Positions 19,101 through 29,491 of a stretch of 36,394 nucleotides of DNA are shown piece after piece. Below the pieces are notes generated by a model. That model did no database searches. It saw only the letters and a program-made list of their open reading frames with translations, and was not told the DNA's origin. Both the position numbers and the translations under genes were made by a program. Origin of the DNA: Spirogloea muscicola (taxonomy: Eukaryota; Streptophyta; Zygnematophyceae; Spirogloeales; Spirogloeaceae); contig WELB01000041.1 in the NCBI GenBank assembly GCA_009602725.1, forward strand, positions 115,090 to 151,483, written 5' to 3'. The stretch's first letter is position 1, and each line of letters opens with the position of its first letter.

Positions 19101-22069
19101 TCTAGGTGGTGGCTCCACATACTCATCAGGAAGCTTCAATTTGTAGGAGCTAAGCAGAAGCTAGGCAAGCCAGAAGCTATGTCTGCACATACAAGCTTGA
19201 TTCCAGACTCTCTTCTGTTTATCTTGGCAATATGCAGCGAGCTGCAGAACAATGCATTGAGTGGCTCAGTCCCTCCGGAGCTCTTCACTTCAAGAAGCCT
19301 GACAAGAATGTGAGTGGGAAGAGGTCTAGGAAGACTGTAGCAGTCACATTGGCAATGATCTTGATTAGCTGGCAGATTCTTCCAGTGATCTTGTGTGGCC
19401 ATCAAAGCTGTTGCTGATGTTAGGCATTAGGGTGGCTCACTTTCAAGTCATTGTTGATATTCCGATGCAGAGATCTCAGCAACAACCGCCTCAATGGCTC
19501 AATTACAAATAGGAGTAATCCTGGTGTCACTGTCTTGTAAGCACTAAAGCAACCTCCACTGTCCAATATGTGATGCACGTGCATGTATGATAACAGAGTC
19601 ACCTCATAAGTTGTATCCTGCAAGTTTGTCAAACTACTAGTTCAATAGTCTTAACATTTTGGAACTCGATTGTCATCCAGGCTCGATGGAAATGCTGGGC
19701 TTTGCTCGACAGTAGCAGGATACAACCTGCAAAATTGCAGTGCCACACCTTCTGGAAGTCCTCCCATGGTGGCACCAACCAGCAGCAAGAGCAGTAACAC
19801 CGCTGTCATCGCAGGAGTAGTTTGTGGTGGCCTTGCTGTGTTTGCTATCCTCTGTGGAGCCATCATCGTCTGGCTTCTTCGTACGAAGAAGAATCGCAAC
19901 ATGTCGAGTGTCATTGGATCGTCATCTCCAGGCACAAGTACACTCTTTGGATCCAAGCTTCTGGATGTTGTTGCTCCTTATGGCTCGAGTTGCTCTATTA
20001 GAGGGAACTTGACTTGGAGTGGAATGTTGTTGCAGGCTGACAGCTTGGTTGTGTATGCATTTGAAATTGCAATTGACAATCAATGCAATTTTCTCCTGAT
20101 CTTTTGCATCCCTCTGCTCTTTGGTTGCGTGTTTCTTTTGAATTGCTCTTCAACGCCCAGCAGACCCCAGTGAAGCTAGTCTAGGATAGAGCCATGTTCA
20201 AACATGCTCACAGCATTACATCTTCTGACTATTTTGTTGTGCTGTGCCAATCCATCCCTACAACAGCTGAATGGGAGAAGCCCAAGGAAGGCGTTGTCAT
20301 TCCCAATGGGCCTGGGGGTACGATTGCTGCCGTCAAAGGTGGTCATATGGCACGCCAATTTTGCCTTGAGGAAATGAATGTGGCGGCAGGAGGTTTCATG
20401 CCAATCAATCAAATAGGAGTTGGTGGATTTGGAGGCGTCTGGAAAGGCACTCTCCCAGATGGCACTGTGGTTGCTATCAAGAAACGCTCTGGCAACTCTA
20501 TGCAAGGCCAGCGGGAGTTCTATAATGAGGTAGGCATTGTGAAGTCTGAGCTACTATCTAATCTCTGCACCAGGTGTGCAGACAACAAATCTAATGCATG
20601 CTGACAGTGAGGACCTGAAAGCAATTGTTTCGCCGTGCAGGTGGAGCTTCTTTCACGCGTCCATCACAGACATCTGGTGAGCTTGATGGGCTTCTGCAAT
20701 GAGAACGAACAGCAAATTTTGGTGTACGAATACATGTCATTTGGGACAGTTCGTGACCATCTGTATGGTAAGTGGGCTTGCTCAGTACTGCAAGGCAGTA
20801 AAGCTTCTGAGACCTACCATTGCTTGTCTCCATCTTCATGTGCATTATGCTCATAAGGTTGTTAGTGCAGTCAACTGTAAGATTTACTTGCAGACTAAGG
20901 CCACAGATGTTCCTGTATCCTTGGCAGATAATGCCAGTAATCCCCTGGGTCAGTTGGAGTGGAGTCAACGTCTCAACATTGCACTCGGCGCTGCCAAAGG
21001 TGTGTATTGTATCTGGACCTTTGCTGCCCATATGAGGCAAGCACTGACAGTCTTATAAGATTTCTGGTGCCTAACAGGTCTGTACCTTTTGGTTGCCATG
21101 TTACTAGTGACCATAGTCTGTTGCTGCATTGGCCAGGCATTGAGTACCTGCACACTGGGAGCAACCCTTCGATCATTCATCGTGATATAAAGACAAGCAA
21201 CATCTTGTTGGATGACAAGCTGGTTGCTAAGGTTGCTGATTTCGGTCTGTCAAAGACTGGACCTAATGAAGAAGGTGGACAAACGCATGTCTCCACAATG
21301 GTCAAGGGCACCGCTGGCTACCTTGACCCCGAGTAAGCCTCAAATGCTGTTCCCCATTGCTGAATGCAGCTGCCCAGGATGAACCTATGTACTCATCGAA
21401 TCTCCATACATCCTGGATGATCATTGTCCAGAAGGACTTATGTCACAGCCCAATGCAGCTGCCAAGAGCAAAACCTATCGTATTTCTCACTTTTTACACC
21501 TGGATTGTGACTGTACAATTATGCTCTGCACTGTCACTGACCTCGGACGGACGCCTGCAGGTACTACACCATCCAGCAGTTGACCGATAAAAGCGATGTC
21601 TACAGCTTCGGCGTGGTGCTCCTTGAACTTATCACTGGCCGTGAGCCCATAAATTTGAATAGGCCTCGTCCGGAGTGGAGTTTGGTGGAATGGGTGAGCT
21701 CTCTGAGCAACTGTTTAACAGTGTTGACCCATACTGATCTCTCTATCACATCACTCTCATCACACTCATCACACTCACCATGTTGTGCAGGCTCGTCCAA
21801 ATTTGCAAAGAGGCAATCTCAAGGGCATTGTTGACCCAACACTAGGAGAGGACTACTCCTTGGAAGCAATGTGGAAGGTAGCAGAAGTAGGCATCATGTG
21901 CGTGGAGCCTGTGGGAGACAATCGGCCATCAATGAGCGACGTTGTGAAGGAGCTGAAAGAAGCTGCCTCTATTGAGCTTGGAGGCAATCGCAGCAGAGGC
22001 ACTTCCAATGTCACCTTCTCAGACTCGGCAGCTTCTGACCCCGAAGTGATTGTTGTGGAGGCGAGGTGA
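16164..22069 (+). CDS. Malectin-like LRR receptor-like protein kinase (16 exons)
   Basis: Exons: 16164-16257, 16435-16817, 17138-17612, 17838-18023, 18311-18449, 18667-18738, 18941-19012, 19238-19309, 19471-19536, 19681-19937, 20267-20529, 20641-20767, 20928-20999, 21137-21332, 21561-21693, 21791-22069; 961 residues. Order: signal peptide (1 to about 26), malectin-like ectodomain (about 32-380, opening GFISIDCG), GDPC motif ([11 protein letters not shown]), LRRs from about 425 to 519 ([20 protein letters not shown]), TM helix (about 561-586), kinase. Three LRR exons are exactly 72 bases, phase 2, as in plant LRR kinases. Kinase landmarks: [11 protein letters not shown] (656-666), VAIKK (Lys677), HRDIKTSN (774-781), DFG (794-796), [11 protein letters not shown]. 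It is an RD kinase with all key residues, so probably active Ser/Thr signalling at the plasma membrane. It resembles land-plant LRR-I/malectin kinases. The exon 10 donor (A|GTACAC) is the least certain junction. Ligand unknown. Confidence 0.9.
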
Positions 22070-22700
22070 TGAGCCATCTAGACATTGAGGTGCACACGTG
22101 CTGCATGCCAGGCGCGAGGCCTCACGAACCTCAAAGAGGCAAGAAGTTGGCCAGTCACCACCTATGTGGTGGATGCATCCGCGGATGGTGCCTACTTTGG
22201 TGAGCTTGCAGCTTTCGTCTTTGCGGTTCGTGAGACTTCCAGATTGGCCTTATTGGCAAGATGTATACTATTGCCCTTCCTTGTAGTCGCCTCTTTGATG
22301 CACTCTCCTGTGCATCAATACTATGTTCACTCGGCTTAGTTAAGGGGTTCTTGAAATATCATAATATTGCCTCAACACTTGTCAGAAGTTCCCGTGGGCT
22401 GATGACCTTTGAGAATGCATGATCTGGTCTGCATCTGCTGCACCACTCCTTTCAAAGGGCTGCATTTTGAAAGGGCAGCAGCGCCATTTTGGTTGGTTAC
22501 TATCACCCAAGCCTGGAGATTAAAGTGGAGAGTAGCGGAAGCCTCGATCACAAAGAGGAAGGTGCGTGGCAAAGCTGGATGCAAAGGCGCGGAGATGGAG
22601 CGCCACTTATGGCTTTGGCGAAGCGCTTAGCAGCCCTCGCCCCTGTTGAAGAGCTGCTCCTCTGCTAATTTGGTGTACTGGGCTGCTGTGGTGTCCCTCT
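22070..22700. other. 3' flank of the receptor kinase
   Basis: About 630 bases with no recognised gene. It should contain the 3' UTR. None of the repeat modules is seen until about 22.7 kb. Confidence 0.5.
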
Positions 22701-23090
22701 CACTTTTCTACGCACCGCGCGCCTTCTCTCTCTATTTCTTGGAGTAGCTGGTCGAAGCGGCTGGCCGAGCAGGGGCCAGGCAGGGGCTGCGGGGCAGCGG
22801 CGGGCAGCAACGTGATCTGAGGTGCAGCGCCAATGGAGGGGGGTTAGGGTGCAACGGCAGAAGGAACAGCTCTGTCAATGTAAGGTGGCTGTGAGTGGTA
22901 AGCTCATCCAAAGGGGGCGAGGGCTGTGAGAGGCCAGCTCAAAGAAAGAAAGAAAAGAGAATGTGGCTGCTATACTGAATGAGCGGCTATGAGAAGCCAG
23001 CCAGATGCATACATGTTTATGACGGAGCCACAGTCTAGGTAGACTAGGCTAGCCTCAAAGGAGTGAACAAGGTCTGAAAGGACCGGAAGT
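22700..23090. mobile_element. Repeat cluster: head block and hairpin modules
   Basis: A plus-strand head block fragment (CTACGCACCGCGCGCCTTCT, about 22709-22730) is followed by minus-strand hairpin modules at about 22865-22905, 22912-22945 (GGGCTGTGAGAGGCCAGCTC) and 22980-23005. Next comes a stretch (GCCAGCCAGATGCATACA..., 22993-23040) that recurs at 24925-24970. Confidence 0.6.
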
Positions 23091-23535
23091 CATGTTGGCC
23101 CCTTCGAACCTTCGTCAATTCTTTTCGGGCTGGCTTTTCACAGCTCGGTGGCTCGAGCTGCTCACCCAGCTCGCCCGCCATACCATCGCCCGTCGCTTTC
23201 ATGGGGAGCCAGTAGACTTTCCTGCAGCCGGGTCGGTGGCGCAAGTGTATCGTATGCGCCTGGCAGTCTCGCTGCAGAGGTCTATGGCCCGCGCGCTGCA
23301 CCTTCGTGCCGGCAGAGCCCTCGCTGCTGCCTCTGGCTCTGGCCAGGGGACCCACTTCCAGGAGCCTAGCATCTCTGATCTGCGGCTGCTTAGCAGGGGT
23401 TACTGAGTGATTCGTAGCTGCTTTGTGTCTTTGTGTGATTGTTTTCTTCGCGCTTCCCCTGGCCCCCTTCTCGTTCTCTGTTCTTTTTTGGGCTGGCTTT
23501 TCCAGCCCCTATCCTCAATGGGCGAGCACTTGCTT
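23091..23535 (+). mobile_element. 5'-truncated SDLRLL-family LINE copy fused to a foreign tail
   Basis: From about 23146 to 23406 the last 86 codons of the LINE ORF are open, from RWLELLTQLARHTIARRFHG to SDLRLLSRGY-stop. Comparing residues by eye gives 8 differences from the 9.25-9.51 kb copy. The 3' UTR and hairpin (23490-23508, perfect 7-bp arms) follow. Just upstream, 23105-23145 is a partial hairpin module (TTCTTTTCGGGCTGGCTTTT) that ends where the ORF begins, suggesting a fused or nested insertion. Confidence 0.8.
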
Positions 23536-23789
23536 GTCAAAGCCCTTGCCCTCTGAAGTGCCACTTCTTCTCTGAAGTCGAGCCGGGCCCGCGCAGGGCC
23601 GAGGTTGCCGGGCCAGGGTCGCGACTCTCAGATTGGAAAGCCAGAGAAGAAGATACAGAGAAAGGTGCACGACGCACATTTACGAGGCTAAGCCGAGCCA
23701 ACTTCTATTTACGCAAATAACGACTGAAGTGCAAAGAATGGGATACAGGGATTTCTTCCAGGAGAGTAAGAAGAGAGAAAGAATGGCTG

Positions 23790-23945
23790 GCAGACGGGGG
23801 GCGACAGCTGTGAAGGCCAGCCCAAAAGGTACTCCCAAGAAGAAACGAGAAAGTGCTCGCCCATTGAGGATAGGAGTTGGAAAAGCCAGCCCAAAAACGA
23901 ATGAACAGAGTACGAGAAGGGGGCCAGGGGACGCGCAAGAAAAGC
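23790..23945 (-). mobile_element. Tandem pair of minus-strand hairpin modules
   Basis: Two modules lie at about 23800-23830 (GACAGCTGTGAAGGCCAGCC) and 23860-23910 (GCTCGCCCATTGAGGATAG, then AGTTGG...CCAGCCC, then CGAATGAACAGAGTACGAGA). The second nearly matches 25765-25840. Confidence 0.65.
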
Positions 23946-24059
23946 ACTAACAGTCCTGGCGTGGCTGTAGCCATCGTACGGCCATTGCCACAGCCCCCTT
24001 ATGGATAATTCTCTAGCAAGAAGTAGCTCTTATTCAGGGAAGAAGAGAGGCTGCTCTAT

Positions 24060-24260
24060 CAGATAGGGGGAGGGCTATCAAAGGACAGCCCACAATAAAA
24101 GGTAGGAGAGAGGCCAGCCCAAGAAGAAGTAGCAGCTCTTCCGAAGGGGGCGGAGGGCTGTGAGGGTATAGAGCTCTTCCCAAGAGGGGGCGATCGCTGT
24201 GAAAGGCCAGCTCGAGAGAGAGAGCCCAAGAGAGAGGAGTTGCCTCCAAAGAGCAATTTT
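24060..24260 (-). mobile_element. Three consecutive hairpin modules
   Basis: Modules lie at about 24064-24100, 24140-24170 and 24180-24215, each introduced by AGCTCTTCC-like sequence and GGGGGCG. The hairpins vary (GGGCTATCAAAGGACAGCCC is a variant), which shows independent decay. Confidence 0.55.
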
Positions 24261-24279
24261 GTGGATTTGAAACAAACGA

Positions 24280-24470
24280 GGGCCCAAATGGCCAAGTACA
24301 AAGGCAAGCACATCTGAATACCTACATAAAGTTCAGCAAATTGACCCGCTCAGTAACCACGGGTCAAAACATAAAGGTCACTGATCGATGCCTGAATACT
24401 AGATGTCAGATACGAAGCCCTTCTGCCACCAAGTAGAGCTCGCCCTCCTCCAAAGCGGGCCCGCTAGGCG
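24280..24470 (-). mobile_element. LINE tail remnant (SDLYVL family) with intact stop hairpin
   Basis: The minus strand ends SDLYVLTRGY-stop. Arms TTGACCCG (24341-24348) and CGGGTCAA (24360-24367) pair perfectly around the stop. It is closely similar to 36095-36250. Confidence 0.75.
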
Positions 24471-24649
24471 ATAAGTGAAATTTTTCCACCGTAAGCCAGC
24501 GGCTCCGCAAGTGGCGAGTGCAAATGGTGCCCCTAGGAAGTAAAGAAGCCACCAGTCAATCTGGCCGCGCTTTCTTCTTTCTCCAAGAAGAAGAACCTTA
24601 GGCACCTTGATTTCGGTTTCCGTATTATGTAGCCCTGTTTAGTTTGCTC

Positions 24650-24790
24650 TAGACTCTGCCTGAACAATGTATCGGCTTGAATTGGCCTCCGTTTCATTTC
24701 ATGCGCCTCGCGCGCCTTCTCTCTTTCTCCAAGAAGCAGCTCTCACAGGTGGGGCGGGGGGCTGTGGAAGGCCAGCCAACAAAATTACGG
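24650..24790. mobile_element. Head block (+) followed by a hairpin module (-)
   Basis: 24652-24725 is the fullest plus-strand head block: CTGCCTGAACAATGTATCGG, TTGAATTGGCCTCC, then GCGCCTCGCGCGCCTTCTC. A hairpin module (GGGGGCTGTGGAAGGCCAGC) follows at about 24757-24780. Confidence 0.65.
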
Positions 24791-24919
24791 ACGAGGTCGT
24801 ACCGGAGTCGGAGAGCAAGCCCGAGTTAAGTGGGAACAGCCCAGGAAGAGAAGGCTCGCGGTGCGCCAGGAAGAGAGCAGAGAGAACAAAGCGGCTGCTG
24901 ATATTAAAGAATCGGCTGT

Positions 24920-25405
24920 AAACTGCCAGCCAGATGCATACAGGTGTTCATGACGGAGCCAAAGGCTAGGCAGACAGGGCGCCCTCAATACCCCCGTGTC
25001 AGCAGTAGGAAGTCAGATGAGCTGAGGGGAGGAAGAGCAACCCCGCTACGCGAACCAGAGGCTGCTGCAAGGGCGCGACCAGCCCGGCGAAGCAATCGCC
25101 TGGGACCGCTGTAGGCACATAGAAAAACGCATTCAGTAGAAGGATATATAGCAGGAAAAAAAGACCCGAAGGCACCGAGCCACCGGGAAGGGCTGCACCC
25201 AAAACGACAGGCCCAGGAGCAGCACGAGAACGGCCGTGGAAGAGCGGACACGGGAGGGCACGCGGCGCCAGGGGCCCCCGACCGGCTTGCGGCCGTGGCG
25301 GGCCACGGCGGATGAAGGGAAAGCTCTTCCAATGAGAATGAGAGAAGGCGCGCAGGGCGCATAAAATGAAATGGAGGCCAGTTCCAATGAAAGCCAATGG
25401 CTGTG
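24920..25405 (-). mobile_element. Non-autonomous element: head block to SDFLLLTRGY tail
   Basis: Read on the minus strand, a head block at 25405-25340 (CCTCCATTTCATTTTATGCG, then CCCTGCGCGCCTTCTC) is followed by about 320 bases of GC-rich body and the tail SDFLLLTRGY-stop (25017-24985). Downstream lies CTGGCAGTTTACAGCC, a decayed hairpin. This is one of the best candidates for a complete head-body-tail unit. Confidence 0.6.
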
Positions 25406-25407
25406 AC

Positions 25408-25535
25408 TATTCAGACTTGCATCCACTGACTAGAGGTTACTGAGCGTCCCCTTGCTGATGTGCTGGTACTTAGCACTCCGGCTCCTTCAGACCTTGTCCA
25501 TTCCTTTGGGCTGGCCCCTCCCAGCCACCAGTCAA
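25408..25535 (+). mobile_element. LINE-type tail SDLHPLTRGY with hairpin module
   Basis: The plus strand reads SDLHPLTRGY-stop at 25411-25443. A module follows at about 25493-25530: CCTTGTCCATTCC, then GGGCTGG...CCAGCC. The tail-to-hairpin spacing is shorter than in the 7.5-9.66 kb element. Confidence 0.65.
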
Positions 25536-25599
25536 TGTGGCCGCGCTTTCTTCTTGTGAGAGGCCAGGTCGACGGAGTGTACAAGAAGGGAGCATCTCG

Positions 25600-25850
25600 C
25601 CAAGAGGGCGAGGGCTGTGAAAGAAAGTGGCTCTCTCATTGGGGGGCTGTGGAAAGCCAGCCGGAAAGAGAGCACAAGGGTCCGAAGGGGCCGGAAGGCG
25701 CACATGGCAGGATACTCCATACTCCATGGATGGGGCGCGGCCGAAGGTGGCGCTGGTGGGAAGAAAGTGCTCGCCCATTGAGAATAGGGGCTGGAATAAC
25801 CAGCCCGAAAAAGAATGAACAGAGTACGAGAAGGGGGCCAGGAGAAGGGG
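25600..25850 (-). mobile_element. Three minus-strand hairpin modules
   Basis: Modules lie at about 25605-25625 (partial), 25640-25670 and 25765-25840. The last has perfect arms, GGGCTGG-AATAA-CCAGCCC, with flanks GCTCGCCCATTGAGAAT and GAATGAACAGAGTACGAGA. They end just before the F-box gene's GC-rich 5' region. Confidence 0.65.
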
Positions 25851-25987
25851 GCGCTGGTGGGAAGGGGCCGGCTGGCTGGATAGCTGGTGGCTGGTGCCGG
25901 CTGGCGGCCGCCGCCCGCCGGGCGCCGCGAGACCCGCTTCCACCCCCCCCGCGGCCCCGCCAGTCTGGCGGCGCCGCGCCGTGGCCG

Positions 25988-26323
25988 NNNNNNNNNNNNN
26001 NNNNNNNNNNNNNNNNNNNNNNNNNNNNNNNNNNNNNNNNNNNNNNNNNNNNNNNNNNNNNNNNNNNNNNNNNNNNNNNNNNNNNNNNNNNNNNNNNNNN
26101 NNNNNNNNNNNNNNNNNNNNNNNNNNNNNNNNNNNNNNNNNNNNNNNNNNNNNNNNNNNNNNNNNNNNNNNNNNNNNNNNNNNNNNNNNNNNNNNNNNNN
26201 NNNNNNNNNNNNNNNNNNNNNNNNNNNNNNNNNNNNNNNNNNNNNNNNNNNNNNNNNNNNNNNNNNNNNNNNNNNNNNNNNNNNNNNNNNNNNNNNNNNN
26301 NNNNNNNNNNNNNNNNNNNNNNN
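25988..26323. other. Assembly gap (336 N)
   Basis: A run of 336 undetermined bases, flanked on both sides by very GC-rich sequence. The true gap length may differ. It removes the 5' end of the F-box gene. Confidence 0.99.
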
Positions 26324-26325
26324 CG

Positions 26326-29300
26326 GCGGGCGCGGGCGCGCGGGTGCCCCGGTCCAAGGTCGGGGCCCTGCCGCTGGCGCCGCCGCCCGCCGACCCGGAC
26401 AGCGAGGCCGAGGACGACGCGGAGGCGCCCGACAAGGCGGACCTCACGGCGCACCTGCCGGATGAGTGCCTGGCCACCATCCTGCGCAAGCTGTCCGCAG
26501 CCGACCTCGCGCAGTGCTCCCTGGTCTGCAAGGCCTGGCGCGACGTCGACTCGCAGGCAAGTGGCGCAGGGCGGCAGGCGGCAGGGCTCGATGTTTCTGC
26601 GCAGTCTGGCGGCCCCAGCGCTGCACTATGGGACTTGGACGGCCTGCCATGGCTCGGTCAATGTGTGTAGGGCTTACGGCAGGCCTCCTTTGCCTCTAGC
26701 TGCTGGTGCTGTGATGTGAAGCAGCGCTCGGTCGGCGTTTCATCAGGATGAGCAGATAAGGAGAAGATAACGAGAGATGGGGGACCTGTGCCTCTGTCAG
26801 GATGTGGCTTATTGGTATTGTTAGCAGCCCCAGGGGACCTCAGACTGTGACCTCGTGCCTTGCTGCAGTCGCGGAAGCGCGTGACATTCCTCGCCCAGGC
26901 GGAGCTGACGCCCATGCTGCCAGGCCTCCTTACCCGCTTTGAGTGGGTCACAAAGCTGGTTCTGAAGTGCGACAAAGGTAACCCGCCTGCTTCTCGTGTG
27001 GTTGCATCAGTCTTCGCACACGGCCTGGCGAATGCTTGTCAGGCCTGGGAAGTCGGGGGGAATGGGACCATAAGTGAGCAGTCTGTGATGATGGCTCGAT
27101 GATTGATGGCTTACATTGACCTGGAACCAAGTGTGCCGGCGCCAGTGTCTGCATCGACATATAGCTGTTGGGAGATGTTCCGAGTGCCTGCCTAGGACAA
27201 TGTTGCTCATAGTTGAGCTGACATTGACAACCGCCTTGCTCACCATCCATTGCTGTTATCCAGGTATTGAGAGCATTGGGAATGATTCACTTGTCACCAT
27301 TGGCAAGCATCTCCCACTGCTCAAGCGGCTAAAGCTGAAGAACCTGAAGCAGGTGAGTTATTTTCCGGCTGCTTGTCAAGGAACTTGCAACATTCCTTGC
27401 CTCATTGATTGCCTGGCTCTGGCCAGGTGTTGACATCAGCATTTGCACAGTATATCGCCCCTAGGTAGTCGAAGACATCCATGAGTGTAGTGCATGCTTA
27501 CTTTCGTGGATTGTCATCACTTTCACCACCGTTGCTTCATCTACCATGATCGGTGGTCAGGTTCTCATCACTGTCATGACAGGCGAACTGGGACTGGCTG
27601 TTTGACAAACAGCCAGTAGCTGCTTGTCTGCCGTGCCCATATGGTTGCATTCTGTCTTTTCGTGTTTGTAGGTGACAGATGAGGGAATGATGGCTTTTGC
27701 TGGACTGTGCCCCGAGTTATTCAAGTTCTCATTTGGAGGCTGTGGCTTTGGGGGGACTGGCCTGAATGAGCTTCTTACCAAGTGCACAAGCCTGCATGAC
27801 CTCACTATCAAGAGAAGTGTCAAGACTCTCCAGAATCGTGCGTCAGAGCCGATCGGTCCAGGATGCGGCAACCTCCGGCGCATCTGTCTGAAGGTGGACT
27901 GACCTATTCCGAGAGGATGTGACTGGCATGCATTTATGTGTCATCATGCTCACGGTGCAAGTGCATGGCAGATCATTAATCCACTCAATTTGTCGACATG
28001 TATCTGCATTGACTGTGTGTGCTTGCTTTGCTTGTGTCAAGGCTTTCCTTCTTCAGACACTTGACATGCTGACATGCTGCCTGCTCCTCACAGGAGCACA
28101 AGAACGCCCACCTATGGTATGCGCTAATAGCAGGGTCAGTGAAGCTCAATACCCTGGTCCTGGCACACAACACAGGGAACTGGGACCGCGTGCTGCAGGG
28201 CGCGATGCCTCATCTTCCAGACCTTGTTCAGGTATTTGTCAACTAATAATGAAGGACCTGTGCTGGTGTCTTTCTGGACTTTACTCTCAGTCAATGTACA
28301 GCAATTGCTTGGAGTGTTGCTCAATTTCCCACATCTTTGATAGCATGCTGGATACAGAAACAGCAATGCTGAAGGTTTGCCTTTATCATGGCAGCCAACA
28401 AGTCGACTCTCAGGAGTTACTGATACACTGGCCCTTGTTTCCCAGCTTTACTTTGAGAAGGTCCAGATCACCAATATAGGCTTGCAAGCTGTTGCCAAGT
28501 GCCACAAGCTGGAAACTCTGGTGGTTGTCCACCCATCAGACTGCAGCGATGCGGGCGTGGTTGCACTCGCAAGCGGTTGCCCCATGCTTAAGAGGTTGCA
28601 TCTGGATGGCTGGCATCCGTCGTTGGTGAGTGCCGGCTTACATGTTGTGGCCCTCTCTCAGTCTAGCTACTTGGATCTGTTGCTGCGCTGCCTTCCTGAA
28701 TCGTAAGCTTGATAATTGTTAGCTGCAATGTGCACGCTAGTGAATTGGGTGTGCCGTGACTCTGTTCTCTGCTCAGCTCCTTCTGGTAAGCTGCTGCTGC
28801 AGTTGGGCGATGTTGGACTGGGAGCAATTGCCATGGGGTGCAAGCAACTCCAGGAGCTGGTCCTTGTGCGCCATTCCGCCACCTCCATTAGCCTTTCCAT
28901 GCTGGCGGAGCACTGCCCGCAGCTTGAGAGGCTGACCCTCTGTGCGAGCGAGACGGTGGGGGATGCGGAGGTGGCGTGCGTGGCGCATGGCTGCAAGGCC
29001 CTGAAGAAGCTCTGCTTGAAGGGCTGCCCGTCGTTGACGGACCTGGGCATCATTTCGTTGGTGAAGGGCTGCCCTTGCTTGCGGCGCCTCAAGGTACGTT
29101 TGCATCTTGCAGCATGATATGAGGTTCCATTAAGTTTGGACGCTTGTTATTATCTTTAGATGACTTTGCACATCCTTGACAAGGCCTTGTGCCTTCGCAG
29201 ATAGACGTGAATCATGTGTTAGTAGTCTTGCCAGTGGATTGATGTGTTGATCTGTTGTCTGCACAGATGCGCAAGTGCGCTGGGGTGACAGCAAGCAGCA

Positions 29301-29491
29301 TCGACTTCCTGAGGGAGAAGCGTAAGTCGCTGTCCATTGCGCTGGAGAAGCGGACAGCTATCATCAGCGACGACACAGACAGCGAGGCCAGGGAGGATGA
29401 GACCAGCCTCAGCATGCGGCCACGGAGAGGCTTCCGCAACCGCGTTGCAGCAGGAGCAACTGCGCTGCTTCGGACGCTGGGAGTGCACTGA
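26326..29491 (+). CDS. VFB/SKIP2-type F-box/LRR protein, 5' end lost in gap (eight exons visible)
   Basis: Visible exons: 26326-26556 (partial), 26869-26977, 27264-27352, 27672-27893, 28094-28231, 28446-28625, 28803-29093, 29267-29491; 494 residues seen. Plant VFB proteins are about 520, so only a short N-terminus is missing, and the start codon is probably within the gap. The F-box is HLPDECLATILRKLSAADLA followed by CSLVCKAWRDVDSQ. Leucine-rich repeats follow: LPLLKRLKLKNLKQVTDEGM, ASEPIGPG, LDGWHPSL, ERLTLCASETVGDAEV and KKLCLKGCPSLTDLG. The end is a basic/acidic tail (TAIISDDTDSEAREDE). F-box proteins of this type are substrate receptors of SCF ubiquitin ligases, with the F-box binding SKP1 and the LRRs binding the target. 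Intron 1 has a GC donor (CAG|GCAAGT); the join VDSQ|SRKRV is supported by phase and by family similarity. The target is unknown. Confidence 0.9.

Noticed and set aside
19938-20170. Continuation of kinase exon 10 through the open frame after the TM segment
   Set aside because: The frame stays open but turns hydrophobic and unlike any juxtamembrane region. A phase-1 donor at 19938 joins well to exon 11 at 20267. This donor is still the least certain in the gene.
20891-20927. Acceptor TTGCAG|ACTAAGG for kinase exon 13
   Set aside because: In the required phase it gives an immediate TAA stop. The acceptor TTGGCAG at 20927 gives [20 protein letters not shown] in frame and fits the kinase family.
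24060-24260. CRISPR-like array
   Set aside because: The repeats are irregularly spaced, diverged, occur in both orientations and carry retrotransposon flanks, and the genome is eukaryotic.
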